A DNA stretch of 64,000 nucleotides. Origin: Azoarcus sp031546845 (lineage in GTDB: Bacteria > Pseudomonadota > Gammaproteobacteria > Burkholderiales > Rhodocyclaceae). The notes beneath the pieces are model-generated. The model had not been told where the DNA came from. It was given only the letters and a program-made list of their open reading frames with translations, and searched no databases. The stretch is taken from positions 1 through 64,000 of the forward strand of contig JAVBJT010000021.1 in NCBI GenBank assembly GCA_031546845.1. Direction: 5' to 3'. A program made the translations under genes and the position numbers. Shown here piece by piece: positions 26,414-36,089 of this stretch (the first letter of the stretch is position 1; each line of letters starts with the position of its first letter).

Positions 26414-27475
26414 ACTGTTGCGTTGCTGCTCAACGCTGTGCAGCCACTCGCGCCAGATCGCCACTAGCAAGGCCATCAAGACCGGCCCGATGAAAAGGCC
26501 GACGAGGCCCAGTGTTTTCACGCCGCCGACAAGACCGAAGAAGGTTGGCAGAAAAGGCAGTTTTACCGGGCCACCGACCAGACGCGGGCGCAGTGTTTTA
26601 TCCACGATGAATAGTTCCACCGCCCCCCAGGCGAACAGGCCCAGGCCGGCGGCGAGGTGGCCGGAGCCGATCAGATATAATGACACCAACGTGAAGGACA
26701 GCGGCGCGCCGCCGGGGATCAGCGCCATGAAGCCGGTCGCTACGCCTAGCAGTACGGGCGATGGCACGCCGGCGATCCAATAGGCCACCCCGAGCACCAC
26801 GCCCTCGCCGATGGCGATCAATCCCATGCCGGTGACCGTGGCGCTGATCGTGGCCGGCACCACGCGCGAAAAATGCCGCCACCGCGCCGGTAAAATGGTT
26901 TCGCCGATGATGTCCAGTTGCGCGGCGATGTGCGTGCCGTCCTTGAACACGAAGAACAAGGTAATGAGCATGAACAGCAGGGTGAGCACCAGGTTGAACA
27001 GGTTGCTGGTGGTCCGCAGCGCGGTTTGATAGATGTTGCCCAGGTGCTCGCCGCTGATGAGCTGTATCAAGTTACCCAGCGCTTGCGGTTCGCTCAGGTA
27101 TTGCTCCCAGGAATCGGCCATATCGGCGCCAATGAGCGGCAAGGCGCGAACCCAGTCTGGTACGGTCAGTCCGGTATTGTTGGCTTCCCGCAGCCAGGCG
27201 AAGAGGTTGCTTGCTTCCAGCCACGCGTAATGCAGCGCGACGGTGAGCGGCACGACGAGCACGCTGATGACAACCAGGAGCGCGAGGCTTGCGGCCAACG
27301 TGGTGTGACCACGGCATAAGCGCACGCCGTGCTGATAGAGCGGCCAACTGGCGAGACCGACAATTAGCGCGGACAAGCCGGGAATAAGGAAATCGCTGAA
27401 AAAATAGGCGCCGGCAAGCAGAACCAGAAGGAGCAGCCAGCGGGCGATGTGTGTGGCATTGACGACGGGTGGCAT
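26405..27475 (-). CDS. AI-2E/PerM-family permease
   Basis: A 356-residue membrane protein with about seven to eight membrane segments and the family signature EGVVLGVAYWIAGVPSPVLLGVATGFMALIPGGAPL in its C-terminal half, plus PTFFGLVGGVKTLGLVGLFIGPV near the end. The frame opens further upstream, but the 54 extra residues are Arg-rich and untypical, so the ATG at 27475 (MPPVVNATH) is chosen. Family members include TqsA, YdiK and Na/Li antiporters, so the substrate is not assigned. It is convergent with the efflux operon. Confidence 0.88.
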   Translation of the reverse strand: MPPVVNATHIARWLLLLVLLAGAYFFSDFLIPGLSALIVGLASWPLYQHGVRLCRGHTTLAASLALLVVISVLVVPLTVALHYAWLEASNLFAWLREANNTGLTVPDWVRALPLIGADMADSWEQYLSEPQALGNLIQLISGEHLGNIYQTALRTTSNLFNLVLTLLFMLITLFFVFKDGTHIAAQLDIIGETILPARWRHFSRVVPATISATVTGMGLIAIGEGVVLGVAYWIAGVPSPVLLGVATGFMALIPGGAPLSFTLVSLYLIGSGHLAAGLGLFAWGAVELFIVDKTLRPRLVGGPVKLPFLPTFFGLVGGVKTLGLVGLFIGPVLMALLVAIWREWLHSVEQQRNSVG

Positions 27476-27731
27476 AGCGACGATGCGGCCTAAGGGGGCA
27501 GGAGGGGTAGGGGCGAGGCAAGAAGCTCGGACACTATACCGGCTGCGGCGCGGCTGTCGCTTGTCGCAGTGCTTGAGTCCGCGCGGAGCGCGTTTGCGCG
27601 CCTGGTTGCCAGCGCGAAAAACCGTGACGGCATGCAACCCGGGCGGTGGATCGTGTGACTAAGCGTACGCAAGAACAAGCCCGCGCCGGCATTTTGGGCG
27701 GTGTTTCGACCATGACAATGAAGGGAGCGGC

Positions 27732-29459
27732 ATGGAGCACGATGTATCTCTGATCAGCACAATTGCCTATGGCTTTGGGATTGCCTTGATCCTGGGTTTT
27801 ATCGCCGCGCGGATCAAGGTGCCGGTACTGGTGGCTTATCTGGTGGCCGGCATCATTATCGGCCCGGCCACGCCGGGCATCGTCGCGGATACCCATATCG
27901 CCGCACAGCTATCCGAAATCGGCGTCATGCTGCTCATGTTCGGCGTCGGCCTGCATTTTTCGTTGCAGGATTTGCTGGCGGTAAAGCGCATTGCCGTTCC
28001 CGGCGCGGTTGTGCAGATGAGTCTGGCGACCGTGCTCGGTATGCTGATGGCCGAATGGTGGGGCTGGCATTGGTCGAGCGGCCTTGTTTTCGGCTTGTCC
28101 CTCTCTTGCGCCAGCACGGTTGTATTGCTCAAGGCGCTTGAGCTGCGTGGTGTGCTTGGCACGATGAATGGCCGCATCGCCGTCGGCTGGCTCATCGTCG
28201 AGGATTTGGCTTGTGTGCTGGTTCTGGTCTTGATGCCGCCGTTGGCGAGCGTCTTGGGGCCGGCCTCGGGCGCTGCCGTGCCCGCCGGGGAAGTCCAACC
28301 CTTGTGGATGACCATTGGGCGGGTGCTGCTCGAAGTCTCTGTTTTTGTCGCCTTGATGTTCGTGGTCGGGCGCCGCCTGCTGCCCTGGTTGCTGTGGCAG
28401 ATAACGCGAACCGGCTCGCGCGAGTTGTTCACCTTGGCGGTTATTTCCTCCGCCATCAGCATTGCCTACGTTGCTTCCAAATTGTTCAGCGTGTCGTTCG
28501 CCCTCGGCGCGTTTTTCGCCGGTATGGTGATGCGCGAATCCAAATTCAGCCACCGCGCGGCGGAAGAATCCCTGCCGCTGCGCGATGCGTTTTCGGTGTT
28601 GTTCTTCGTTTCGGTCGGGATGCTGTTCCAGCCCTCGATCCTGGTCGATGAGCCGCTACGCGTTCTGGGTGTCGTCATGGTCGTCATGATCGGCAAAACC
28701 CTTGCCGCGCTGGTGTTGGTGCTGGCATTCCGTTATCCGCTCAATACCGCGCTGACGGTTGCGGTGAGCCTGGCGCAGATCGGTGAATTCTCTTTCATCA
28801 TGGCCGGTTTGGGTTTGTCGCTCGGCCTGTTGCCCGTCGAAGGGATGAGCCTCGTGCTTGCCGGCGCCTTGATTTCGATCGCGCTGAACCCCTTCCTGTT
28901 CGCGGCGATCGCGCCGTTTCGGAGCTGGCTGCTCAAGCGCTCGAAATTCGCCCGTAGCATGGAGCGGCGCGAGGATCCCTATGCCGAACTGCCGATGGAC
29001 ACCGAGCGCCGGTATCTCGAAGGCCAGGTTGTTCTCGTCGGCTACGGCCGTGTCGGCAACCGCATTGCCAAGGCGCTCGACGCCGGAAATATCCCCTATG
29101 TGATCGCCGAGCAGCATCGTGAGTTGGTCGAGGACCTGCGCAAGGAGGGCGTGGCGGCCGTCGCGGGCGATGCCGCCGATCCGGCGGTGCTGATCCAGGC
29201 TCATATCGCCGATGCCGCCATGCTGGTTGTGACTTCGCCGGATCCGCTCGATATTCAGCAAATGGCCGAGACCGCGCGCACGCTCAATCCCAAGATAGAA
29301 ATCGTGGTGCGCACCCATACCGAGGAAGAAACCTTGCTAATGCAAAATGAAAACATCGGCACGATCTTTTTCCCGGAGGATGAACTGGCCAAAAATATGA
29401 CGAGCCATATCCTGGAACGTTTCAAACCCGCGCCGGCCGTGGCCGAATCCTCTCATTAA
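27732..29459 (+). CDS. Kef-type monovalent cation:proton antiporter with RCK domain (YbaL-like)
   Basis: A 575-residue CPA2-family transporter. Residues 1-395 hold about 12 membrane segments (opening IAYGFGIALILGFIAARIKVPVLVAYL, with VGVMLLMF-type GVGLHFS near 65-80 and SLAQIGEFSFI near 345), and the C-terminal part is a TrkA-N/RCK domain with the NAD-binding VLVGYGRVGNRIAKAL near residue 435. It has GGGAG 6 bases before the start at 27732. It probably exchanges K+ or Na+ for H+ under redox or nucleotide control; YbaL-like rather than KefB/C as the glutathione-site region is not obvious. Confidence 0.9.
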   Translation: MEHDVSLISTIAYGFGIALILGFIAARIKVPVLVAYLVAGIIIGPATPGIVADTHIAAQLSEIGVMLLMFGVGLHFSLQDLLAVKRIAVPGAVVQMSLATVLGMLMAEWWGWHWSSGLVFGLSLSCASTVVLLKALELRGVLGTMNGRIAVGWLIVEDLACVLVLVLMPPLASVLGPASGAAVPAGEVQPLWMTIGRVLLEVSVFVALMFVVGRRLLPWLLWQITRTGSRELFTLAVISSAISIAYVASKLFSVSFALGAFFAGMVMRESKFSHRAAEESLPLRDAFSVLFFVSVGMLFQPSILVDEPLRVLGVVMVVMIGKTLAALVLVLAFRYPLNTALTVAVSLAQIGEFSFIMAGLGLSLGLLPVEGMSLVLAGALISIALNPFLFAAIAPFRSWLLKRSKFARSMERREDPYAELPMDTERRYLEGQVVLVGYGRVGNRIAKALDAGNIPYVIAEQHRELVEDLRKEGVAAVAGDAADPAVLIQAHIADAAMLVVTSPDPLDIQQMAETARTLNPKIEIVVRTHTEEETLLMQNENIGTIFFPEDELAKNMTSHILERFKPAPAVAESSH

Positions 29460-29564
29460 GGATGCCGCGCGGCGGGAATTCGTCCATAGTGTGAAAGGCG
29501 CCCGATCCGCCGGGAATAAACGGATGACGATGTAAGCGATTTCCAAGTGAAAGGAGGAACGACC

Positions 29565-30449
29565 ATGACAAAACTCAATGCCCTGCTGGCCGCGACCGAT
29601 CTTTCCGCACCTGCCCGTCATGCCGTCGAACGCGCCGCGCTGATCAGTTGGCAAACAGGTACACCGCTGAATCTGCTGCATGTGGCGAACCTTGCGCTAC
29701 TGGAGAAACTGCGCCAACTGATGACGGAAAATCCGGAGGAAATGCAGCAGCGTGTGCTCGATGCCTCGCGCGAAAAACTGCATGAACTGGCGGCGGCATT
29801 GTTGAAGCGTTACGGGGTGTCCGTGGGTACGCGCGTTGCCTCCGGTTCCGTATTGGCGGCGTTGGCCGACGAAGCGGACGCGATGGCGGCGAATTTGATC
29901 GTATGTGGCGCGCGCGGCGAGGGTTTTATGCGCCATTTGTTGCTAGGGGCGACCGCCGAGAGAATGCTCGATAAAACGAAGTGCCCCGTGCTGGTCGTCA
30001 AGCAGGCCGTGCACGAGCCGTATCGGACGCTGCTCGTGCCCGTCGATTTTTCACCATCCTCCCTGCGGGCGATCAGTCATGCCCGCGATATCGCACCACA
30101 GGCGGATATCGCGTTGCTGCATGTGTTCGATGTTCCGTTCGAGGGGCATTTGCGTTATGCCGGTATCGATGACAGTACAATTAAACATTACCGGGTTGCC
30201 GCCAAGCAGGAGGCGACGCAAAAATTACACGCCTTGTGTGAGGAAGCAGCGTTGCCGCCGCATGCCACCCGTTTCATCGTAACGATGGGCAATCCATCCA
30301 CGTGCATCGTCGAACAGGAACAAGAGCTGGATTGCGATCTGATCGTGATGGGCAAGCACGGGGAGAACATGCTTGAAACTTTGTTTATCGGCAGTGTGAC
30401 CAAGCGTGTTTTGGCCGGGTCGCAATGCGACGTGCTGGTGTCGGTATGA
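29565..30449 (+). CDS. Tandem universal stress protein (two UspA domains)
   Basis: A 294-residue protein with two UspA repeats, about 1-143 and 148-294. Domain 1 has LNALLAATDLSAPARHAVERA and the nucleotide loop VCGARGEGFMRHLLLGATAERML; domain 2 has RTLLVPVDFSPSSLRAI and VMGKHGENMLETLFIGSVTKRVL. The G-x9-G(S/T)V-type ATP loop is intact in domain 2. AAAGGAGG at 29550-29557 lies 7 bases before the ATG at 29565, which settles the start over the in-frame GTG at 29547. It follows the antiporter gene by about 100 bases, so the two may share stress regulation. Confidence 0.93.
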   Translation: MTKLNALLAATDLSAPARHAVERAALISWQTGTPLNLLHVANLALLEKLRQLMTENPEEMQQRVLDASREKLHELAAALLKRYGVSVGTRVASGSVLAALADEADAMAANLIVCGARGEGFMRHLLLGATAERMLDKTKCPVLVVKQAVHEPYRTLLVPVDFSPSSLRAISHARDIAPQADIALLHVFDVPFEGHLRYAGIDDSTIKHYRVAAKQEATQKLHALCEEAALPPHATRFIVTMGNPSTCIVEQEQELDCDLIVMGKHGENMLETLFIGSVTKRVLAGSQCDVLVSV

Positions 30450-30582
30450 TTCAAGAATATTTACTCGGATAGCGTTTTTTGCGGCCATGCGGTTTCTTTC
30501 CCCTGGCCGCTGAAATGTTGTCCCAAACCGTGCGGCGGCGGCTTCGGATGAGCGCTGCCGCTTTTCATGAAATTTGCGAGAT

Positions 30583-33381
30583 ATGCCTTTTCCATCTTCC
30601 TGTATAGAAGTCGACGAAAAAACCGCCAGCAGCCGTTTTCAGCTTTCCAAACACCTTGGGTCGTTCGGTAGTTGGCAATATGACAATTATTTGAAAGACC
30701 GCCCCATTCTCTTGTGCGAGGGTGATCTCGATGTGGCCGGGGATTTGCGCCTCGATTGGGAGCAGTGGCCGCGAGGCACGACCGGCCTGATCGTGACCGG
30801 GGATTTGAACGTCACGGGCAGCATACTCAATACCGTTCTTGAAGGCGGCGCCTTTCTCTATGTATTGGGATCGGTGCGGGCACGGCATTTCCTGGCCGGC
30901 GGGGCCGATATCGTCATCAATGGCGACGTCGAACTGTCGGAGGTGCTTTATGCCCATTACAACGACGGTAGTCTGGTGATTCATGGTTCCCTTCGTGCCC
31001 CGGTTTTGATCAACGACGATCATTACGTGGGCATTACCGGAAAAACCGATGTCGAGTGGAGCGACGATACGGGTTTCGCCCATTCCGATGACGATGAGGA
31101 TTTCCCGGAGGCGTTGCGGGCCTTGCTCGTTCCGGAGGTGGCTTTCGGGGAAGATCTTTTCGACGAGATCGCGTCGGGGCGCTCCGTGCTGAAACGTTTT
31201 GCCGCGCTGCGTCCGCAACGCTCCTACGAAGAATGGCGGCAGGTGGTCGAGGGCAGCCCCGAGCGGCTGAGAAGCGTCCCCGCCGAACTGGTCGACGCCG
31301 GCTTGTGCGAAATGGCCTTGGAGGTGTCGCCGGCGGCGGTCAAATACATCCCGGCGCCATTTTTGAGCGATGCGCTGTGCGAAAAGGTGCTGTGCAACAG
31401 CGGGCATTACCTTGAGGATATACCCTGGGAGCGGCGTAGCCGGGCGCTTTGTCTGTTGGCGGCTGGCAACCGTACGCGGTTGGAGTACATCCCGGAAGAG
31501 CACTGGGACGATGAGGTGCTGGAAGCCGTTCTGCGAAACGACGGCAGTGAAATTGGCAATCTGCCCGAAAGCCGCGTCAATCCGCGCCTCGCAACCGCCG
31601 CCGTGGCGGGTGGCGCCAATTTTTACGTTATGCCGAAGTCGTGGCAAACGGATGAGATCGTTATCGCGGCGCTGGGGGACGATCCACATATTCTGGAAAC
31701 GCTCTCGCCGGGATTGGTGACTTCCAAGGTTTATGAACGCGCCGTGGAGCGCTACGCCGGTCACCCGGAGTGGAAGCGGATCGTCGATGAGCATCGCCTC
31801 CCGGAACGTGTGGACGAAGACAATTTCTGTAAGGTCTGGTCGGCTTTCCTGACGGAAAATTCATGTATCGGCGCACTGGAGAGCGGCTTGCATCTCTACG
31901 CAGTTCCCAGGGATTTTCTGACGCAGCGTGTTTGCCAGGCCGCGATAAAAGCCGATCTGTTCAACTTTTCCTGGATGCCGCAAGCGTTTATGACGTCCGA
32001 ACTGTGCGCGCGGGCGGTGAGGCACGATTATGGAAAGTTGTTGGAGTATGTCCCAGGCGAGTTGAAAACGCTGGAACTGTGTTTGGCTTCGGTCACCGCC
32101 AATGGCGCCACGCTCGAATTCGTTCCGCATGAATTGCGCACCCCGGTAATCTGCAAGGCGGCTTTGGAGGATGACGTCGGTGCGTCCGCCTTCGTGCCGA
32201 TGGAACAGCAGGACGTCGTTCTAGGGGCGCTGATCGGGGACTTCCAGGGGCAGGAAGAAGGCGGCAGATATTGGTTTTTACAGCGCGCGCTGCACAGGCT
32301 GAATCCGAAGCGCCCGGCTGGCATCGATCCGTCCGGCGCCATCGAGGATGCCCGGCAGGCGATTGCCAGGGGATACGATGGCAATGCGTCGAGCTTTTTT
32401 GCCCTGGCCCTGGCATACAAACACCTGGGGGACGCATTCCATACCGGGATATACGCCGCCACGGCAATGACGCTCGACGATACATTCGAGAGCGATCCGG
32501 ATTTCGACGACACCTGGCTGCAAGCGGCGGCGGACGATTTTATCCGCAACCTGTCTATTGAAGCGTGGCCGGAGGTGCTGCGCGCCAGCCCGATACTGCT
32601 TGGACACGCGCCGGAGGCGCTGCTGACGGCGGAATTGTGCGAAGAAATAGCGGGGCTGTCCGATGCGGCCATTTCGCATGTGCCGGATGCGGTGATGACT
32701 CCCGCACTGTATACGATTGCCGTGCGCGCGGGCCATAAGAGCTTCAAGGATGTTCCCGAGCACATGCTGACCGAGCAGTGCTGTATCGAGGAAGTGACTG
32801 GCAGCGGTTGGCGTTTGGAACGTATTCCCTTGCAATGGCGCACGTTTGAGGTGTGCCGGGTGGCGGCAATGGAGTCGACGCAGGCGAACCCCCATATTCC
32901 CGAGGAATTGCGTGACAGCGTGCTGGCCTACGTCGATGCGCACCAGGAGAAGCCCGCGCTGTCGGACAAGATGTTCCGCAAGGCATTGGAGCCGGGAAAC
33001 AAATGGCTGTTTTTCGTGTGGATCATGGGCACGATGCTCGGCAAGCTGTTCGGCAAGCAAGACAAGGTGGCCACCTTGCGGGGCCCATTGGGCTGGCTGG
33101 AACTGCGCCCGATGGTGGTCATGATGGGGAGTGCGTTGATTTCGGCGGTTTTTCTTGGCACTCACCTATGGGTAAGCATCCATGCGTGGCAAAGCGCGGG
33201 TGCCCTGGCCGGCATATTGAGCCTGATCGGATTTTTTGCCGCCGAGTTCTATTGGGGATGGCAGGAATTCAGTACGCAGGGGCCGACTTTATTGGCCGTT
33301 CTCGCACCCACCATGGCTGCGCTGACCCTCATATCCGGCGCTGTTCGGCGCCGTCTGGCGTTTGCGTGGGCGAATTGGTGA
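30583..33381 (+). CDS. Large unknown protein: beta-solenoid start, helical repeats, membrane tail
   Basis: A 932-residue protein of unknown function. Residues 45-150 form a short-strand ladder (GDLDVAGDL, VTGDLNVTGS, VLGSVRARH, INGDVELSE, IHGSLRAPV), like the beta-solenoid of bactofilins or polymer-forming cytoskeletal proteins. Residues 225-800 contain degenerate repeats of about 24 residues built on the pattern (Y/L)(I/V)P.. then LC.(K/R)A, for example YIPAPFLSDALCEKVL, YVPGELKTLELCLASV and FVPHELRTPVICKAAL; these resemble DUF4116-type repeats. A Sel1/TPR-like section (AIARGYDGNASSFFALALAYKHLG) lies around residues 590-625. Three membrane segments end the protein (about 842-862, 870-890, 900-920). 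The ATG at 30583 is preferred to the TTG at 30574. Confidence 0.82.
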   Translation: MPFPSSCIEVDEKTASSRFQLSKHLGSFGSWQYDNYLKDRPILLCEGDLDVAGDLRLDWEQWPRGTTGLIVTGDLNVTGSILNTVLEGGAFLYVLGSVRARHFLAGGADIVINGDVELSEVLYAHYNDGSLVIHGSLRAPVLINDDHYVGITGKTDVEWSDDTGFAHSDDDEDFPEALRALLVPEVAFGEDLFDEIASGRSVLKRFAALRPQRSYEEWRQVVEGSPERLRSVPAELVDAGLCEMALEVSPAAVKYIPAPFLSDALCEKVLCNSGHYLEDIPWERRSRALCLLAAGNRTRLEYIPEEHWDDEVLEAVLRNDGSEIGNLPESRVNPRLATAAVAGGANFYVMPKSWQTDEIVIAALGDDPHILETLSPGLVTSKVYERAVERYAGHPEWKRIVDEHRLPERVDEDNFCKVWSAFLTENSCIGALESGLHLYAVPRDFLTQRVCQAAIKADLFNFSWMPQAFMTSELCARAVRHDYGKLLEYVPGELKTLELCLASVTANGATLEFVPHELRTPVICKAALEDDVGASAFVPMEQQDVVLGALIGDFQGQEEGGRYWFLQRALHRLNPKRPAGIDPSGAIEDARQAIARGYDGNASSFFALALAYKHLGDAFHTGIYAATAMTLDDTFESDPDFDDTWLQAAADDFIRNLSIEAWPEVLRASPILLGHAPEALLTAELCEEIAGLSDAAISHVPDAVMTPALYTIAVRAGHKSFKDVPEHMLTEQCCIEEVTGSGWRLERIPLQWRTFEVCRVAAMESTQANPHIPEELRDSVLAYVDAHQEKPALSDKMFRKALEPGNKWLFFVWIMGTMLGKLFGKQDKVATLRGPLGWLELRPMVVMMGSALISAVFLGTHLWVSIHAWQSAGALAGILSLIGFFAAEFYWGWQEFSTQGPTLLAVLAPTMAALTLISGAVRRRLAFAWANW

Positions 33382-33411
33382 AGACAAGGCCGGCCAGCGT
33401 GCGCGGCCTGT

Positions 33412-34179
33412 CTACTCGAGGCTGTCGCGCAGCTTGGCAATGTCGGGAACGTGGATGGTGCGGCCCTGGACCTCGATGAGATCCGCGGCAATAAGGTCGT
33501 GCAGGATGCGGGAAAAATGTTCCTGGGTCAGATTCAGGCGCGAGGCGATGGTGCTTTTGCTGGTCGGCAGGCGGATCGACACAGGGCCGGTAAGAACGGG
33601 TTCGCCGGCCCGTTCTTCTTCGCGCAGCAGGTAGCCGATGACGCGGTCGCGGCCACTGCGCAGCGAGTAGCTTTCGACATCGGCGATGAGTTGGTGCAGG
33701 CGCCGCGACAGGCCGGCGATGATTTTGCGGCAAAAGCGCGGTTCGCGGTCCATCTGTTCGAACACCACCTGCTGGGAGATGTGGAGCAGGCGGCTGTCGG
33801 CAAGGGCTTGGGCCATGACCATGTAGGGCTTGTCGACGAACATGATGGCTTCGCCGAAAGTTTGCCCGGGGCGCAGAATTTCAATAACTTTTTCGTGGCC
33901 GTCCGGCGATAGGAAGGCGAGTTTGATCTGGCCTTCCAGAATCAGATGGAAGCCGTTGCAGGGGTCGCCGCGGTGGAACAGGATGTCGCCTCTGGCGGCC
34001 AGGGTTTCACGCACGCCGGGGATGAAATGAGCGATTTCGTCGTCTGTGAGGTCGGCGAACAGCGGGGCTTGGGCGAGCAACTGGCACAGGCGGGCGGTTT
34101 CCGCCGGCATGGCGGTGGTGGCGCTGTCGTTGCTTTGGCCGCGAAGAGCGAGGGGGCAGCGCGCGCTTTGGGGGAACAT
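33412..34179 (-). CDS. FNR/CRP-family regulator of the nor locus (Dnr/NnrR-like)
   Basis: A 255-residue regulator: cyclic-nucleotide-like sensor domain (about 40-150, with GRETLAARGDILFHRGDPCNGFHLILEG-type pattern), dimer helix, and winged HTH (about 200-230). The recognition helix TQEHFSRIL carries the E-x-x-S-R triad (Glu220, Ser223, Arg224) that in FNR reads TTGAT half-sites. The N-terminal Cys cluster of true FNR is missing, so it is of the Dnr/NnrR type, which senses NO. It starts 4 bases after norD, so it is the last gene of the nor transcript. GAGG lies 7 bases before the ATG. Confidence 0.87.
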   Translation of the reverse strand: MFPQSARCPLALRGQSNDSATTAMPAETARLCQLLAQAPLFADLTDDEIAHFIPGVRETLAARGDILFHRGDPCNGFHLILEGQIKLAFLSPDGHEKVIEILRPGQTFGEAIMFVDKPYMVMAQALADSRLLHISQQVVFEQMDREPRFCRKIIAGLSRRLHQLIADVESYSLRSGRDRVIGYLLREEERAGEPVLTGPVSIRLPTSKSTIASRLNLTQEHFSRILHDLIAADLIEVQGRTIHVPDIAKLRDSLE

Positions 34180-34183
34180 GGTG

Positions 34184-36085
34184 TTACCTCGTGATTTGAG
34201 CATAGAACAGGGGTAGGCGGGCGGGCAGCTCCGCGGCTTTGCGAATGACGGCGAAGCCGGCAGGGCCGAAAATGTGCGGAAGGTAGCTGGCGCCTTCGCG
34301 GTCGATGGTGACGCAGAAGGGTACGAGGCCGTGGCGGCGTGCTTCGATGACGGCCATGCGGGTGTCCTCGATGCCGTAGCGGCCGTCGTAAAGGTCGAGG
34401 TCGTTTGGTTTGCCGTCGGACAGAATGAGCAGGATGCGCCGCGCGGCGCTTTGGGCGTCGAGCAGCGCGGTAGCGCGGCGGATCGCCGCGCCCAGCCGGG
34501 TGTAGTAGCCGGGGCGGATGGCGATGACGCGGCCGCGCGCGCGGTTGTCGAAGCGTTCGTTGAAGTGTTTGAAGTAGTGAAAGCGCACGTTGCCGCGTTT
34601 GACCGAGGAGAAGCCGCACAGGGCGAAGCGGTCGCCGGTAGCGGAAAGGGCTTCGCCGAACAGCAGCAAGGCGTCGCGGATGACATCGATGACGCGCGCG
34701 CTGTCGGACACCCAGGCGTCGGTCGAGAGCGAAAGGTCGGCCAGGGCCAGGCAGGCCAGGTCGCGTTCGCGCCGTTCCAGGGAAAGGTAGAGTTGTTCGG
34801 AGGGGTGGTGGCCGCAGGCGCGGTCGGTGGCGGCGCGCACGACGGCGTCGAGATCGAGTTCGGAACCGTCGGCCTGGGCTTTGAGCCAGCGGTGGCCGGG
34901 TTGCAGCGCGGCGAATTGCTGGCGCAGGCGGCGCGCGCTGCGGCGCAGGCGCTCGGGCAGCGGGGCTGGTGCGGCGCGCGGATCGTGGGTGTTGGCGACC
35001 AACTCGACCACGCGCACGTAGTCTTCGCGCAGCAGGCGTTTGCGGTAATCCCATTCGGGCTGCGGGATACCGTCGCCGAGCACGGCGTCGTCCTCGGCGG
35101 CGGAGGGCAGATCGAGGTCGAAGCGTATTTTCGAGGCAACGCGTTCGCTGCTGTCGGTGAGCGCGAGTTTGTCGAGATTGGCCGCGGCAGCGGCGGCGTG
35201 AGGGTCGGCCTCGTCGTCGACGCTACGGTCGACCTTGATGAATTCGGCGACCGACAGCAGGCTTTCGGCGCGAAACGGTAGCAGCAGGCCGTGTTTTTTC
35301 TCCGGTGTAGCGACACGTTCGGCGTGGTGGGCGCGCTTTTCTTTTTCTTCCGATGTGGAGGCGGCGGGGGTGTCCGCTGTGTGTGTCCGCACGGATTCGG
35401 TGGCGTGATCGCACGCGGGAATTAGCCAGAGCGCCACCGGCATGGCCGGTGGAGCCTTGGCCGGCACGGCGGGCAGGCTGGCGACGCTGCCCGGTTCCGT
35501 CAGCGCGCGGCGCAAGGCGTGCTCGCGCTCTGCTTCGGCGGGCGGTAGCCGGCTTGGGTCCAGGCGGGAGGCGAGGGTGGCGGCGACCAGACGGCTGTAG
35601 CGGGCGGCAAAGCCGGGCCAGGTTTGCAGAACGTACAGCGTGGCGCGCTGGTTGCGGCGCAGTTCGCTATTTGCTTCGCTATCCGCTTCGGTATTTGCCT
35701 CAATGTTTATCTCGTCGGGTGCCTCTGTTTCATCGGTAAGCGCGAAGGCCGCGGCGAGGGCGGCGAGCCACAGGTATAGATCGCGGTTGAGCGCATGCTG
35801 TGGAAAAAGGTCGATTTGCGGCGGTAGCCGTAGCGTGGCGTTGTCCAGGCGTGCGCGCGAGATTTTTTCGCCGCTGCCGGCCAGCCGCGCGAGCAAACCG
35901 CGTCGTGCGCCGTGCGTGTCGCTGGTAGCGGCGGCCAGGCGCAGTCCGCCGTCGCCGCCGAGGGCGCGGAATAGCACGCCGGCGGTGCGTTCGATGTCTT
36001 TCAGTGTGACGGCGGCGTGCGGGTGGTGCGTTCCCGAGGCGCGGGTAACAAGGCGGTGCCACAGTTTGCCTACGGCTTCTTCCAT
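34184..36085 (-). CDS. norD: NO reductase activation protein NorD
   Basis: A 633-residue NorD-type protein needed for maturation of active cNOR. The C-terminal third is a von Willebrand A domain with the metal-site LADLSLSTDAW near residue 440 and LILSDGKPNDLDLY near 550. The middle is a variable, Glu/Asn/Asp- and Ala-rich linker (residues 120-320) of low complexity. It lies between the Fe-S gene (4 bases upstream) and the regulator gene (4 bases downstream). With the MoxR-type ATPase NorQ it is expected to act as an AAA+/vWA chaperone pair, inserting the non-heme iron of NorB. Confidence 0.9.
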   Translation of the reverse strand: MEEAVGKLWHRLVTRASGTHHPHAAVTLKDIERTAGVLFRALGGDGGLRLAAATSDTHGARRGLLARLAGSGEKISRARLDNATLRLPPQIDLFPQHALNRDLYLWLAALAAAFALTDETEAPDEINIEANTEADSEANSELRRNQRATLYVLQTWPGFAARYSRLVAATLASRLDPSRLPPAEAEREHALRRALTEPGSVASLPAVPAKAPPAMPVALWLIPACDHATESVRTHTADTPAASTSEEKEKRAHHAERVATPEKKHGLLLPFRAESLLSVAEFIKVDRSVDDEADPHAAAAAANLDKLALTDSSERVASKIRFDLDLPSAAEDDAVLGDGIPQPEWDYRKRLLREDYVRVVELVANTHDPRAAPAPLPERLRRSARRLRQQFAALQPGHRWLKAQADGSELDLDAVVRAATDRACGHHPSEQLYLSLERRERDLACLALADLSLSTDAWVSDSARVIDVIRDALLLFGEALSATGDRFALCGFSSVKRGNVRFHYFKHFNERFDNRARGRVIAIRPGYYTRLGAAIRRATALLDAQSAARRILLILSDGKPNDLDLYDGRYGIEDTRMAVIEARRHGLVPFCVTIDREGASYLPHIFGPAGFAVIRKAAELPARLPLFYAQITR

Positions 36086-36089
36086 GGCC

